From assembly GCA_947561715.1 (NCBI GenBank), contig OX387198.1, forward strand, positions 3,410,001 to 3,474,000: a DNA stretch of 64,000 nt, given 5' to 3'. Shown here piece after piece: positions 24,234-59,900 of this stretch. Source of the stretch: Ascidia mentula. Taxonomy: Eukaryota; Chordata; Ascidiacea; Phlebobranchia; Ascidiidae. The notes under the pieces were generated by a model. It did no database searches, had not been told where the DNA came from, and worked only from the letters and a program-made list of their open reading frames with translations. Position 1 is the stretch's first letter; every line of letters begins with the position of its first letter. Position numbers and translations under genes: made by a program.

Positions 24234-26309
24234 GACAGTAATTCGATTAAATCCAACTAACAAACAAATTTAAAAGGTTTTCTAAAGTTGATGAATGCCA
24301 ACGATTGTCAACTTAATCAGTTTAACAACATATTTTCTCCATTAAATGCAATTTGCTGTGGCCTTATTTAGCCCAAAACGAACACATACACCATATACCC
24401 TGTCTCGCCATGTCACTGAGAACAAATAAAGCACAAAATACATCGATGTCACATTTTGCACAGCAAACACGCAATCATAATCTGCTGAACCTAAATCACA
24501 CCTAGCATTCTGCGCAGAAAATATCATTCCGTCCCTACATTTACCCGAAATCAAAATGTTCCACCTAATGCAACAGGATCGTGTGCTCCGAATTCCGACA
24601 AAACACGAGGACAGTGCATGCGTCGAGCCACCCACCTGATGACGTTATAAAGGTGACCTTTCATGCCGTATATGGTCGCAGGTGATTTATGCTGACCCGT
24701 AATTATGTTAACTCGTTTTACCTCTTCAAGTTGCGATTCTTTATCATAAAATTATCCATAAGACCCGGACTTTCCAACTGAGGTTCATCATTTGGGATCG
24801 CCAAATGTAATTTTTGGGTCGCGATACAAATTGGATTTTAAAGGTGGGTTACGATATTTTACACTGTTAGACACTTGGGGTGAGACAGAATTTTCGTGTT
24901 TACAATGGAGTCTAACATCAATATTAAAATGGGGTCGCGGAATAGATAAGGGTCGCGTGGGGGTCATGTGTTGCGTAATACGCATCGGAGTGATCAAAAA
25001 TTAATTATAAAATATAATGTTTGATTTTTTCGAATGCAGAAAATTTAGAGATGTTGCACAGTGTGTAGGTAGGCTATCCAGGGCCAGTCCTGGGGGGCCC
25101 ACATATTTAACATATAGACCAAAAAAGGGAAAATCGATTTGATACAGTCTCCTTTTTTGCTGATCTGTCTCCGCATTTCCTAGGACCGACCCAGGTAGTA
25201 CACGATATATGACCCACACTGCATGGTCACACCTCCAGTGCGAAATTCAATGAGTTTTATTCTTGAGTCCCGCGAACTTTCGCCTCTCCATCTCGCTCAC
25301 AAACTGCTTGCATATTTCTAGCACAAAAATGTTACGGGATTGAGTAACTCGTGCATTAACTACGGTGATAAAACTGTTTTAGTGAATTGTGGAATTCAAT
25401 CCCGAAATACATGCAGTACTATAGAAGTCTATAGTTAGTCTATAATATGTTGTTGAGTAATGGGACTGGTTTTGCAATCCAGTAACAATGTTTTGTCATT
25501 TTATTGGCAAATGCTTTGTTTCAAACGTACACATAAAGGCACAGAATAAAGGGGCGCTTTTATTTGCGTACCGGTTTGCGTAACATTTATCACCAATTAA
25601 ATTTCAACGCATATCACTGCTTTATTGTTGCCGCGTGGATCACACGTGTGAATGGTACTAAATGGTGCAATGAGCATTTGGTGACGAAACAGTAAACACA
25701 AACACAATGAGTGCCTTGGAACGCATCGTACCAACAGTGATAACGGGAATTTAAAAATTACAAATACAAATTTCCAGAGCAGTCCAGTTTTGGCGGTTGT
25801 TCTTATTGGTTGTTTGTAGGCAACGGTACGAAGTTGTAGCTTTCTTACTTTTTGTGTTAGTTACGTTTTGCGTAAATGTCGCGTCCCATATAGTTGTAGA
25901 AAATGTTGCATTCACAGTGAATTCATATTCGTTTCATCAAAATTGCTTAGCATAACATCAGTGCAGTTAGGTGCAATTGTGGACGATCTTGTCGACCTAA
26001 CGGCAAAGATTTCCACTTTGCGGTGATTATACAAACACCGTCATCCGTTGGACACCAAAACTAGGTGCAGAAAACAAGGTGGAAACACTATGGCCAAGCA
26101 AAAGCTAAACCAAAAGTGCCTTCAGGCCCCGTGTCACAGTAAACCATCTACGTAGCCCCATATCGCTTTTCAATCATATATCCGAACGTTTACATCGGGG
26201 TATGATAAAAGTTGTTGCTTGTGGCTGCAGTGCATCAGCCGACCGTTTCTTTTACTTTTAATTGCAGGTTTTACTTACAGGAGGCGGGTGCAGATTCACA
26301 CTGTGAATA
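24234..26309. other. Intergenic region between receptor C and the NtA-like gene (divergent)
   Basis: About 2.1 kb holding the 5' sides of two divergently oriented genes. A copy of repeat family 1 lies at 25957-26045. The segment 24790-24980 contains repeated GGGTCGCG words and resembles old transposon DNA, without a recognisable frame. No gene is supportable. Confidence 0.5.
25957..26045 (+). repeat. Dispersed repeat family 1, copy 2
   Basis: CATCAGTGCAGTTAGGTGCA, then GGACGATCTTGTCGACCTAA and a block ending TTTCCACTTTGCGGTGATTA. It lies about 260 nt before the NtA-like start codon. Confidence 0.6.
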
Positions 26310-29298
26310 ATGAATGTTTATTTCTTGTTTTTGTTTCTCTTCTTTGCTGGGACGTCGAGGTCCCAGCAGCAGCAGTGTACGCTGGCTGACGGTTGGAACC
26401 CTTTGACAATAAAAGAAAGAGCTGACCAAGCTGATTTTGTCGTGGATGTGAAGGTAATTGTTAGCGATTGAAATTATTTTTAAACTTCGGAATTTGAAAG
26501 CACAGTAACGTCAAAAGTTAATTTGTAGAAAAAGAGTTAATTTGTAAAGGTTTGTATGATTTGTTTACTCTTTCGGTAAACTGGGTCATTATGTAAATCT
26601 TTTCACGTGTGACAGTGCAATAACTCCACTCTTTGTCTGCGCTTCTAAGGTAAAGTCAGTTGCGTATAGGATCACTTTGGTCAATGTTTCTCTCCCATTT
26701 AAAGCCAAAGAGCCATAATGATCAATGGGCTACATACAGCAAAAGTGCACATTTGGAAACTTTCTTTGTTTTGCAAACTTATCACGGATTTATACGCACT
26801 GTTTTCTTGACGTGACTTATAATGTAGTGAATTAAAACATATCGAAACCCTACTACCTACAAGGTTTCGTCAGTGCAGCTGGTGATTGTTGCTCTGGACT
26901 AGCTGGTAAACTTTGGCCAGGCACTCAATTTTTAGTCCTAGGTTTAAACTATTTCGTCACCTCTGTTGTTTTTGTATTAAAATCAGGTGGTTGGAATCCT
27001 GGACCCGCCATCTGGTTCCAATCAGTTCTCAGTGACATTTGAACTTCTCTGCGCCATGAAACCGACCGGAAACCCGCCACCCACCATTTTTACTGTCGAT
27101 GGTTTCGGTCCGCAGGGTCCCGGATGTCCGTATAGAGATGTGTTGCTTGATCAAGATTATGTCGTGTTTTTAACGAAGTGAGTTGGTGATGTAGCAACAA
27201 CATTTAGTTGGTTATGACAATTAAATAGGGAAACTTCTTGAAGAGAAAATATCTGTATTCTGTTCTTCCAGACTAAAACTGGTTTGTGTTTTTGGTCGCA
27301 TGGTTTGTACAAATCCAGTGACAACAACGCTTTTGACTGAATGACTTTACTTTGACGTAACGATTGTAATGACAACCACCGGTATTCCCTAATGTTTGCG
27401 GACGTGCCCCTAAAAAGACGTGAAAATGTCCCAATGTTGGATTTACCATTGGGTAAACAGGGCACATGCATTGGGGCCAGCCAAAAATCCAAGCATTCCA
27501 AACACCCTTTTGGATTATGGAGGTTAAACGGCCAACAAATCGAAAGTTATTTCTTTCACAAGCTTGGAAACAGTATCGATGAACTTGTCTTGGCGTATTT
27601 TTTGTATATTCGTATTTCGCAATTGATTTGTATTTTTTACATGTATTTTATTGGAGTATTTTTGAGCTAATTTTACAATTTGTCTTCTGGCCAGCAGAGC
27701 CCTAATCCAGCATTAAAATTACCATAAATACTAAGATGCGCATTGAGCAAAAGTTTTATTTGCAGTTAATGTATTTCACTGTTTGCTAACAAACAAACTA
27801 CGAATAATTCTAGGTCGAATGATGATGTTTTTTCATTGGTCGAAGTCAACCAACAGAGCGCAATCATCGAAGTATCAGCAGCAACTTTTCAGGTGATTAC
27901 TGGTCTTTTTCACATGCTGACGTAAGCATTGCCGAAAAGCAGTCTGTTGATGCTCAATATAAAAAAAATTAACCTGCCAGTTATTTTAACGACAGCTGTT
28001 ACGAACAGCGTGACTGTTTCTCGCGTCATTTCCAAAGAGCTTTGCAAAACATCAGTCAAGCAATATTTTCAGCAAAATATATTCACTGCAACCTGCTTCA
28101 ATCGTAAAGAAATGTCGACAAGCTTTTTTCACGTCCTTTCATCTGGCTTACGCGAAGCTATCTATTCGTTATCGTTATTATCGTGCCACTAACAGTTTTG
28201 GATATAACAGCAACTAGACAAAAGTTCATCTAATCATCCTGCAGCATATAGCCTTGCATTAAGAGCTGCTCATATTTGTTGGATCGTATCAGTCCCAGTA
28301 CGGGAATTGATCCGTGAGTTTAGTAGGTGATTCTAATTGAGGTGGTTTATTGCAGGAACTTGGTGACGGGTACGTTGGCAAATGTGTGATTAACGGCCAC
28401 TGCCCTAGCAAAGGCCCGAATTGGGAGACACAAACTCCCAGTCAAAGGGCACAATATGCGGAAATCGTGGTCAAAGCGAAAGTTACGTCCATTCAATACA
28501 TTGGAAATGACGTAAGTGCACAAAATATTACAAAGTCACTCGTTGCGTGTTTTTATTTTTTCCAACTATTCTTTCACTTATACAAAGGCGGTGTTTTGGC
28601 ATCACCATAAGTTACATTATTATCTCTACGAACTTAATTCTCTGGATTTGGCATTCTTTTATAAAGACTGACTTTTGTATTCATTATTATCTCTGTACCC
28701 ACTGTAAATAGCCTCATGTCACGAGGTACCGAATATCACGTCTATTAAACAAAAAGACCCCACAAAACACAAATTTATCACACGTTATAAAACTGACAGA
28801 AGATTTTAATTGTTAGCAAGTTTTTTTTCCAATTACTCTCACAGTAGCTTTCGTGGAAATATCTGCATAACTTGAAACAAGAATATTTTGCAGAATAACC
28901 GTTACGTTGCTGTATGTGAACTGGAGTGCATGATGAAGCAGCCAGACGATCTCATGAACTTTCCCGATCAATTCAACGTATCAGCCTATGGCGCCTATTC
29001 CGGAATTTGCATGGAACACCATGTAGATCCCGGAACCGATTCCTACATCCTGTTTCTAGAACGTCATTACGCGTTTTTCCCGCTTCCGGGGGCCACGATC
29101 CCCCCTGAGATTTTGAGTAACTACATTCTGGCACCCCAAGAAGTCAATTTCCAGGAGGCCACGTTTAAAATCACACCTGATATTAAAACCGAATTTTCGG
29201 ACTATCTGGCCACATGTGGTGCAATGGAGCTAATTGCATTTCCGCTGATACATCTTGTGTCGGTTGGAATTTTCGTCTCGTTCATGGATTTATTTTAG
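26310..29298 (+). CDS. Secreted/anchored protein with two tandem NtA-like (agrin N-terminal-like) repeats, 324 aa
   Basis: Five exons: 26310-26453, 26987-27177, 27814-27892, 28356-28511, 28894-29298. They total 975 nt, an intact frame to TAG. It opens with a signal peptide (MNVYFLFLFLFFAGTS). Two homologous halves follow. Repeat 1 begins near residue 38 (ADFVVDVKV, then GFGPQGPGC, DYVVFL and IIEVSAATFQ). Repeat 2 begins near 170 (AEIVVKAKV, then AYSGIC, DSYILFLE and VNFQEATFKIT). The pattern A-x-V-V-x-x-x-V, a GFG/C turn, and a D-x-Y-x-x-F-L strand resembles the NtA domain of agrin, a TIMP-like OB fold that binds laminin. The C terminus is hydrophobic from about residue 303, ends within a few residues of the membrane span and has no cytoplasmic tail, which suggests a GPI signal or tail anchor. 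Domain identity is inference; an ascidian-specific family is the alternative. Confidence 0.75.
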
Positions 29299-30674
29299 GC
29301 CGCGCGGTGGCGCACGACAACCTTGTTATTACCTTGTTCTGTATGCAGCATGAAATGGTTTTGAGTGCAATATTTTAGGATTTAAAGCAGTGTTTCGGTA
29401 ATATGCAACGAAACAACCATATAATGAAGCTTGTTTGTTTGTATTAGAACATTGTAGATAACTAATCAAGTAAATGACATTTGCAATTGTGATTTGTGCC
29501 AGGAATTTTTTGTCTTATTCCTTTTAATCGTTTCAATTACATTTAAAATTGGCGAGTTAACTACAGTAAACTCAAACTATGTAAAATATAAATAACGGAG
29601 GGCGAAATAAATTGAAATTCTTTAAACCAGGGAGATATGTTCAGCACATCGGTTGTGCGTTTTGTCCTATTGCTTTAACTTTGTATTAATAGTTTCTGTG
29701 GTAATACTTTTCCGCTGTTCGGTAATTGGTTATGTACGTTTAGAATGCCGTAGGTAGATTATAGTATTTTAATCGTGTTTGTGCGTTTTGTAATGCCGTC
29801 TTTCGGGTGTAATTTTTTTTTGTGATTTCTTATTTTAAATGATATATCTTGTGATATAAGTCATTTGATGTGACTTAAATAATAAATAACTACCCCTCAA
29901 AATTTTAACATTGCTTTTTAATTTCACGGTCGCAACTTGGCAGTCTTTGTATTAAAACAACGTCAGTTGGGGCGTAATTTTCGTATTTCCGCGTTCATTG
30001 AACCATGAAGCATGGCATCGATTGCATAAATGCGTCATTGCACGCCTCAGTGATCAGCACGAGGATCAGTATCTACGCAGTGGCCTATCTGGGCGCTGAT
30101 TGGCTGGAGACTGAAACAGCTGTAAAGAAAGAATTTGCCCGACGAGAAAGGAAAAGCGATGGACTGAATGGCGAGGGTCTGAACGTTCTTTGCTTGCTGG
30201 CAATGCGCAAGCGTTGGCAGTGCCGTTGACAAGTAACTGGAAGGCGAAAAAGACTACTCGGAAGGTCAGGTTATATATTATGCTGAGTTGGATCAATGTT
30301 AGTTAGTTAGTTTCGGCTGAGACATGGCGAAAACTGGTTAACTTGTGGTGAGGTCACAATGAATTGTTTCACAGACGTTGATATAAGTAACGCCCTGGCC
30401 TTGGTATCAAAGATTGAACACTGGAATCGGACTTAAAACTATTCTTTTTGAAGAGTTATGAAAGGTTTGAGATATAAAGTAACCAATTGTTGTCCCTTTT
30501 GGGTTTTGTTAGTTTCAACACACGAAGAAAAGTAGCTTAGAATGTTAGAAAATCAGCTAAATTTTGGATTGTATTAGACAAGTTACACATTATTTAAATT
30601 TTGTGATGGTAAGCAGTAACCACAACCAATTCACTTGTCTTTTGTTTATTTTATTGTAGCTTAAGCTAGTCAAA
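29299..30674. other. Intergenic region and 5' untranslated part of the MAP kinase gene
   Basis: AATAAA at 29606-29611 serves the NtA-like gene. The MAP kinase ATG is preceded by a good acceptor (TTTTATTGTAG just before 30660), so the leader comes from an upstream non-coding exon, perhaps ending near 30266, or from spliced-leader trans-splicing. The choice cannot be made from sequence alone. No other gene is supportable here. Confidence 0.5.
29606..29611 (+). terminator. AATAAA polyadenylation signal, NtA-like gene
   Basis: Perfect AATAAA about 310 nt after the stop codon; a further AATAAATAAC occurs near 29880. Confidence 0.5.
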
Positions 30675-53706
<23,032 letters not shown>

Positions 53707-56700
53707 ACCTCCTCATCCAATCCCCCCCTCTCTTGTTCCCGCGCACGCATCTGGTCACGTGGTGCTCATAGTGAATGTAGATAAAAGCGGTCTGTGCGCG
53801 GGGAACTCCCTTATTTCGTGGCGCGATTAATTTACTATCGCGTGACGTCATAAATGAAACTTCGCCGATTCGAGTGTGCAATTTCTATTGGTGACGCAAC
53901 GCTTAGCTAATGTGTGAGTTCGCGCGCGCGTTTCATGACGTCACTGTCAATCTTTGCACGTGACTTTATCCGCATTCGTCACAACGCCTCTTGCACGCCA
54001 CGTCTAATTGTGACGTAACAAGCGAGTTTATGTGTCGTTTAGTTTGTTTGTTTGTTGTAGTCCAATTGTTAATCTCGACTATATGCGTTTGTTTTAATTG
54101 GTACTGGTGACGCGTTTTTGTGTATTTTTAATTGTTACGTCATAATCTAGTTAATGTTGGACGCCCGTTTGTGCAAACGTGTTTTTGTTTTTTTGCTGCA
54201 AAATGCTTTCCTTGCTTTATTGCATCTGATGTTAAATTTGAGCAAGTTTCACTGCAACTTACAAATAATTTAATTGCGTTGATGCGCTTCGCTGGTTTTC
54301 TTTGTGCTGGTTTCAGAAACTTCTCTGCCAACAATCTCATCTCAACGAAGCGACTTTTTGTGACATCAAATATCTTTAAATTACTAATCGTTAAGCGAGC
54401 TAAAGTTTTTATTTGTCATTTTTGACTCTTCGCAACTCCCTCTAAAACATCAGCCGTAGTGCGCTTCTTTCCAGCGTCGCGATACTTCCTTGTGACGTCA
54501 TAAGGAAATTGGAGCTTTAGTGTCGCGACGGTGAACCCCGTCTGCCGAAATACGTTTCCTGTGTGTGTGTTTTCGCGCGTGGTTTTATTTTGAAAACCTC
54601 TTATTTGTGCGTTTGTCCCTCTCCGCCGGCTTAGGCTTTTTATTTATGCGCCTCACCTACTTATTTTAACGCCTCTCTCTCTACAAGCTGGTACCCGCCT
54701 GTACGTCGCTCTTACGTCATACATGATTACGTCACGCCAGTGTTTTTAGCATTTTATTTATTGCGTGGCGGGCGCGCTCGTCGAATACAAACGGCTTGAT
54801 AACGAAATGTTTGTGCGTTGAATTGATCCCAAGGAAAGGTTGATGACAGAATTAACTGAGATTTATATGAGGAAATGAAGTCTCCGTAGTTTAAAAATTT
54901 AACCGTAAATGTTGCAGCCAAGGAAGCGATGTAATGTTGTTGTTGGCAGCTTAACTCTCAAACAAATGGCAGAGCGCCCTATATTTTAACTGGACATTTT
55001 TATTTCCTATTTAACTGGACTTTGACTGGGTTTTTGATATCCCTGTTGCAGTTCTGCACGATTTTTAATCAGGCAATTTTAATCACTAATTCCAAATAAA
55101 CGTTCATACAGTTTGTACTTTGGACATCAGTGATTTGTATTTAGGCAAAAAGCACGAGGCCCTACACTCAATGAATTTACGATAGTCATTTTAAGTTCGC
55201 GTTCAAAAATCCAATAGAGTTGAACGTGAAGGCAGTCAAAAATTAACAAAGCTCATGCAATAGGTTCTGATTATTACCAATAAACTTGTTTGTTACGTCA
55301 TATTGCGAGTCTTAGTTAAGCATATTTGTCGCTGTCGCATGAAAATACAGTTGTACAAATTACGTTGTGCGACAATGAGGCTATACATGTTGACACAGAA
55401 TAGTTGGCCCAAAACATTGAAAACAACAGTCTCATTGTTTTTTTAGGAAGGAAAACCAATTGATTTATTTTGATATATAAATCACTGTATGTTTGCTGTG
55501 AAGACCTTCGCATGAAAGCAACATAAATTTTGGCCCAACAAAGCATTTCGGTTGGACACCACTGTTTTAAGTGAAAAGAACTTTACTTTTGCTAAAGGAA
55601 AATCCTCTCATTAAAAACATTGGTTTTTCCCTGCTGAAATGTTGGCATTACAGAATCAGGAAATGGAGAAGCCGATCATTCGAAAAGACGTTTCTTCCTA
55701 GCAGTAAATCCAAAAAACACCTCACAGCAGGTGGCATTCTCGTACCACATATAAGACTGTGGCAGGAATTAGGAGGGCTTGAAAAAAACTAGAAGCCCTA
55801 GTAATTATGCAGGAAAAAGAAATGTCGGCGGCAGCATGTCACGCAAGAGACTGCATGGAGATTTTCCACTTGTATATGGAGCGCACTTAATTACGACATT
55901 ATGCACATAGACGCAACCGCCAGAGTCATTAAAACGGCGGGAAAAAAGCATATTTGTACGTTTATGAAATCGTCTTCAGAAAATCTATGAGAGTTTCAAT
56001 TTATTATAAATGGCGTTTTGTGTGTGCTTGGATTTCCTTTGTTTTGGTAGTCAATGCTTTTAACGCTATTGGCAGTTTTTTTCGGAAATAATATCAGTGT
56101 GGTAATAAGTTCAAAACGAGCACACCTTTCCTGAAACAACCAAACACCCCATTGACTTTTGTTGAACATATAATGTTGGCCTGACGAACTAATGGGCAGA
56201 GTTGACAGGGTAAACAAGGTTTCCGGGTAAACAACAGACATGGAATGCTTGATTATGTGGTTTATTCATTTTCAATGATCAACTAACATGGGTATTGTGT
56301 AAGCTGCAGACAGATGGCCACTGTTTCGACCTAAAAGGTGTCATCAGTGCAGCTTGTGTGACTTTCAGACGACTTTGCCGACCAAACGACCAAGCAAAGT
56401 CTTCCACTTTGTGGTGGGTATGTCCAGACAAATTTTAGCTGGAAGAAAGTTCCAAGCGCACCAACAATATGTGGACAGGTTACAATCTTGGTCGTCGCAC
56501 AAGATGAGTAAAGTATAGCATTAATAGTGTTAATGGCGTTAGTAATCTTGATTGTTAATAGTCTTGGCAGCCTATAGTTGTAATATGCATTTTCAGAAAC
56601 ACCGCAATAAATCCTGCACACTGCAGTTTCAAGCGAAACCAAAGTTTTGAAAGCGGGAAGTCCCCTTAATAATTACTACCGATTTTTTACCAAAAGAAGG

Positions 56701-56950
56701 ATATAAATGCTTGATTATTAGGTGAAACCACCAACAATTCACAAAAATAATTTTCAAATTTTTTTCGTGTTAACAAACATAAACTCACGGACGTGCTATG
56801 AATTTTGGCCGCCGCGCTCTTTTTGTGTTTCCGCAGAACACAAGAGGAACTGGCAATCTGGCATCTGTGCCGTAGAAACAAATAAAAGTGCGGTGTGTCT
56901 GTAACAAAAAAATTGAGGGTTGTTTAGTTTGGTCTGAATAATTCCGAAGT
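53707..56950. other. 3' flank of the kinase gene and intergenic region
   Basis: The first 1 kb is probably 3' untranslated region and is richer in CpG than its surroundings. It carries three TGACGTCA octamers (53843, 53936, 54493). AATAAA occurs near 55095, rather far for the kinase. A copy of repeat family 1 lies at 56305-56420. No gene is supportable. Confidence 0.5.
56305..56420 (+). repeat. Dispersed repeat family 1, copy 3
   Basis: TTTCGACCTAAAAGGTGTCA, then GTGCAGCTTGTGTGACTT, TGCCGACCAAACGACC and TCTTCCACTTTGTGGTGG, in the same order as the other two copies. Confidence 0.6.
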
Positions 56951-59900
56951 ATGGCTGACGAGTAAGTACCTTATCTCAACAGTAATAGAGTAATACACAA
57001 ATATTTTAATTCGTTTTACTGTGTTTAAGAAGAAAAATTCATTTTCCTGTGTTTAAGAAGAAAAGTTGTTTTGCGATGTTGAAATATTTGTTGGTGGGAA
57101 ATGATTTCCAGCACATAGGAGTATCCTTGCTCTAAAGAGTGATTACTTCTAGCAAAATAATATTGGTTTGTAGGGCGTTCTTTAAACGTCTACACAAAAT
57201 ACTAACACTGCCGTATATCTGACTCCTGATAAAAAGGCTACCATCTAAACCAAAGTTAATCTGTCAGTTTAATGTATAAATAAAAATCGCACAAGTATTA
57301 CAACAAAACGTTACAAACCACGCGAACTAAAGTTTATGTCTGTTTGGCTTGAAAATTATCGACTTAATGTCTTGACTTAATAACTCTAAAATGACTCTCC
57401 GTGACTCTATGTTTCTCTATATTTCTCTATATTTTACCCAAAGATGTGTGGCTTATATAGAAAATGCATACAGGGTCGTTTGGGTTCGGACTGATACGTG
57501 ACTCATTTAAAAAGACAGCTGTGTTGATGGAAGTGTCACGGAATATGATTAGCCGGATATTAAGCTGTCCGTCCATACAATAAACAGCGCGTGCGCCGTA
57601 TGGGTTGAAATGGGTTCGTGGCGTATTATTCGACGTTAATAAAAAATACAGATGTCACGTAAACACAACATAACATACGAGAAATGTGACGTCAGATACA
57701 GGTTAAATGTGATGTAAAGTGTAGACTAAGTGAACATATTTCAAGAAACATGACCACTTCTACCACCAGTAGCAGCAGTTTAAAAGCCCCAAAATAGTGA
57801 AATTCCCACAAAAACTAGTGTTACAGAATTAGCAATAAATTGTTTTTACTACATGAAATCTACCTAACCAGCAGCACTTCTTAAATGTTTAAAATATGGA
57901 AATAAGTGACCAATATAAGTATATGCAATGATGCATATATGCCAAATCTAAGTAAGCTTTTAGCATTCTATTTCCAAAGTCAAAAACCAGTTTTTGTATG
58001 AACCTATAATAAAGTAGGTGATTACTGTCATTGCTTTTATATTAGAATGACTGTATCATTTTCATTCATTACCCACAGACAAGTATTTTTTCTAATTTCA
58101 GGAAGAAGAAAGAAAGGTTGTTCTGTGATGTTCAAATATTTGTTGGAAACAGAACATTTTCTGCTCACAGAGGAATTTTGGCCGAACACAGTGACTATTT
58201 TAAAACCATGTTTACTACAAATGTTAGTAATCAAATCTTTTGCATAGCATATTTTGAAAAAATCTTAGTAATGTTTTTTTTGACCAAAAAAAAACTGTTG
58301 TGTAGCAGTACAGTAACTAATTTTTTTTGTTAAGGGCATCCAAATATTTTGTGGGAATTTCGCTATTTTGGGGCTTTTAAACTGCTGCTGGTGGTAGTGG
58401 TCATGTTTCTTGAAATATGTTCACTTAGTCTACACTTTATATCACATCAGGCAGTGTTTAATGGGTATAATTAGTGCCAAGTGATTAAGTTATTGTAGTA
58501 ACGAATGCAGTGTGTGGTTGCCTGCATTTCCTCTGCCGTGAATATTCACATAAGCTAATAGTTTACTTGGAGTCAAGTATTAGCTTACCATTGAAATATG
58601 TTTAACACCAAAATATTCTTACTTTCATGTTGCACAGCCACTGTAACAAATTTTTGTCTTCAGATTAACAAAAAAAGTCACTTGTATGGTAACAATGCCC
58701 ATGAAAAGGGCATTTCTTAACATGCCTTTTCATAGGAAATTTTGAACAAATTTGTTCTTTGTTTATTTAGCCTAAATAACTGACTGAACCATTTAAAAGA
58801 GGGGGTTCACACCCCTTAGTCCATCTGGATATACATATGCATTCATAACATTTTTTACCATGCTTCTATAATACTGCATGTGACTTGTAAATGCATTTTT
58901 TTGCAAAACAGATTTTTTGCATATTATTAAAAAAATAGGTTTATACTGCATATGTTTATATTGTGTGTAAATTAAATGCAGTGAATGGTTAATCAATAAA
59001 AATTTCATTTGCAGATGAAAGAAAAATACTCTGGAAAGGTGACATTAACAGACATATCACCAGATATATTTGAAATTGTGTTGGATTACATTTACACTAA
59101 ACATATCATTATAACAACACAGAATGCAATGGAAATTTTGAAAGTAGCTTCTTTATTCCTAATGGAAAGTAGGTTCTTATTTTTCTACTTATGTACAGAC
59201 TGAATAATTTTGCTAGTTTTTTTTTTGCTAATTGTACCGTCCTGTTCCAAGTTTTACAATGTACAAATTTATGTTTTTTTGTTCTAGGTTTGATTGCAAT
59301 GTCAAGTGAATATTTAGAGAAAACTGTCAATCAAGCAAATGTTCTGCAACTGAAAGAAACAAGCAAATTGTATTCTTTGCCAAAACTTCAAGCGAGGGTA
59401 GATAAATATATTGTTGAAAACTTTGTATCTGTTTCCACACAAAAAAAGTTTTTGGAAGCAAGTGCAGATGAGATGATGACTTATTTATCAAAAAACGAAC
59501 TTGGCGTAAGTGAATATGATTGTGTGTTGGAACTGATATAAACATATAAGCCTGCACTCCACAACTTACATGTGTTTATAAAACATTACATGTTTTTTGT
59601 TTAGGTATCTGAGGATGAGTTGGTGGTAATTTTGCTGAAGTGGGTCAAGTTTGATTTGCCTAAACGGGAACAAAATTTAATGAATTTGTTTAGTTTGATT
59701 CGCTTACAATATGTTACAGTTGACTTTCTTCTTGATGCTGTAAAGAAAGAAGCAAGTATAATACTATTTCTATCAACGTTTAATTGCTTGTGCATTTTAA
59801 ATACGTCTATCTTTAATATGATTGGATAACAAGAATATTCAAATTTAATTGATTTCATAGTATCAGGGACCATACCTGAACAAATTGCAAACAATGGTAT

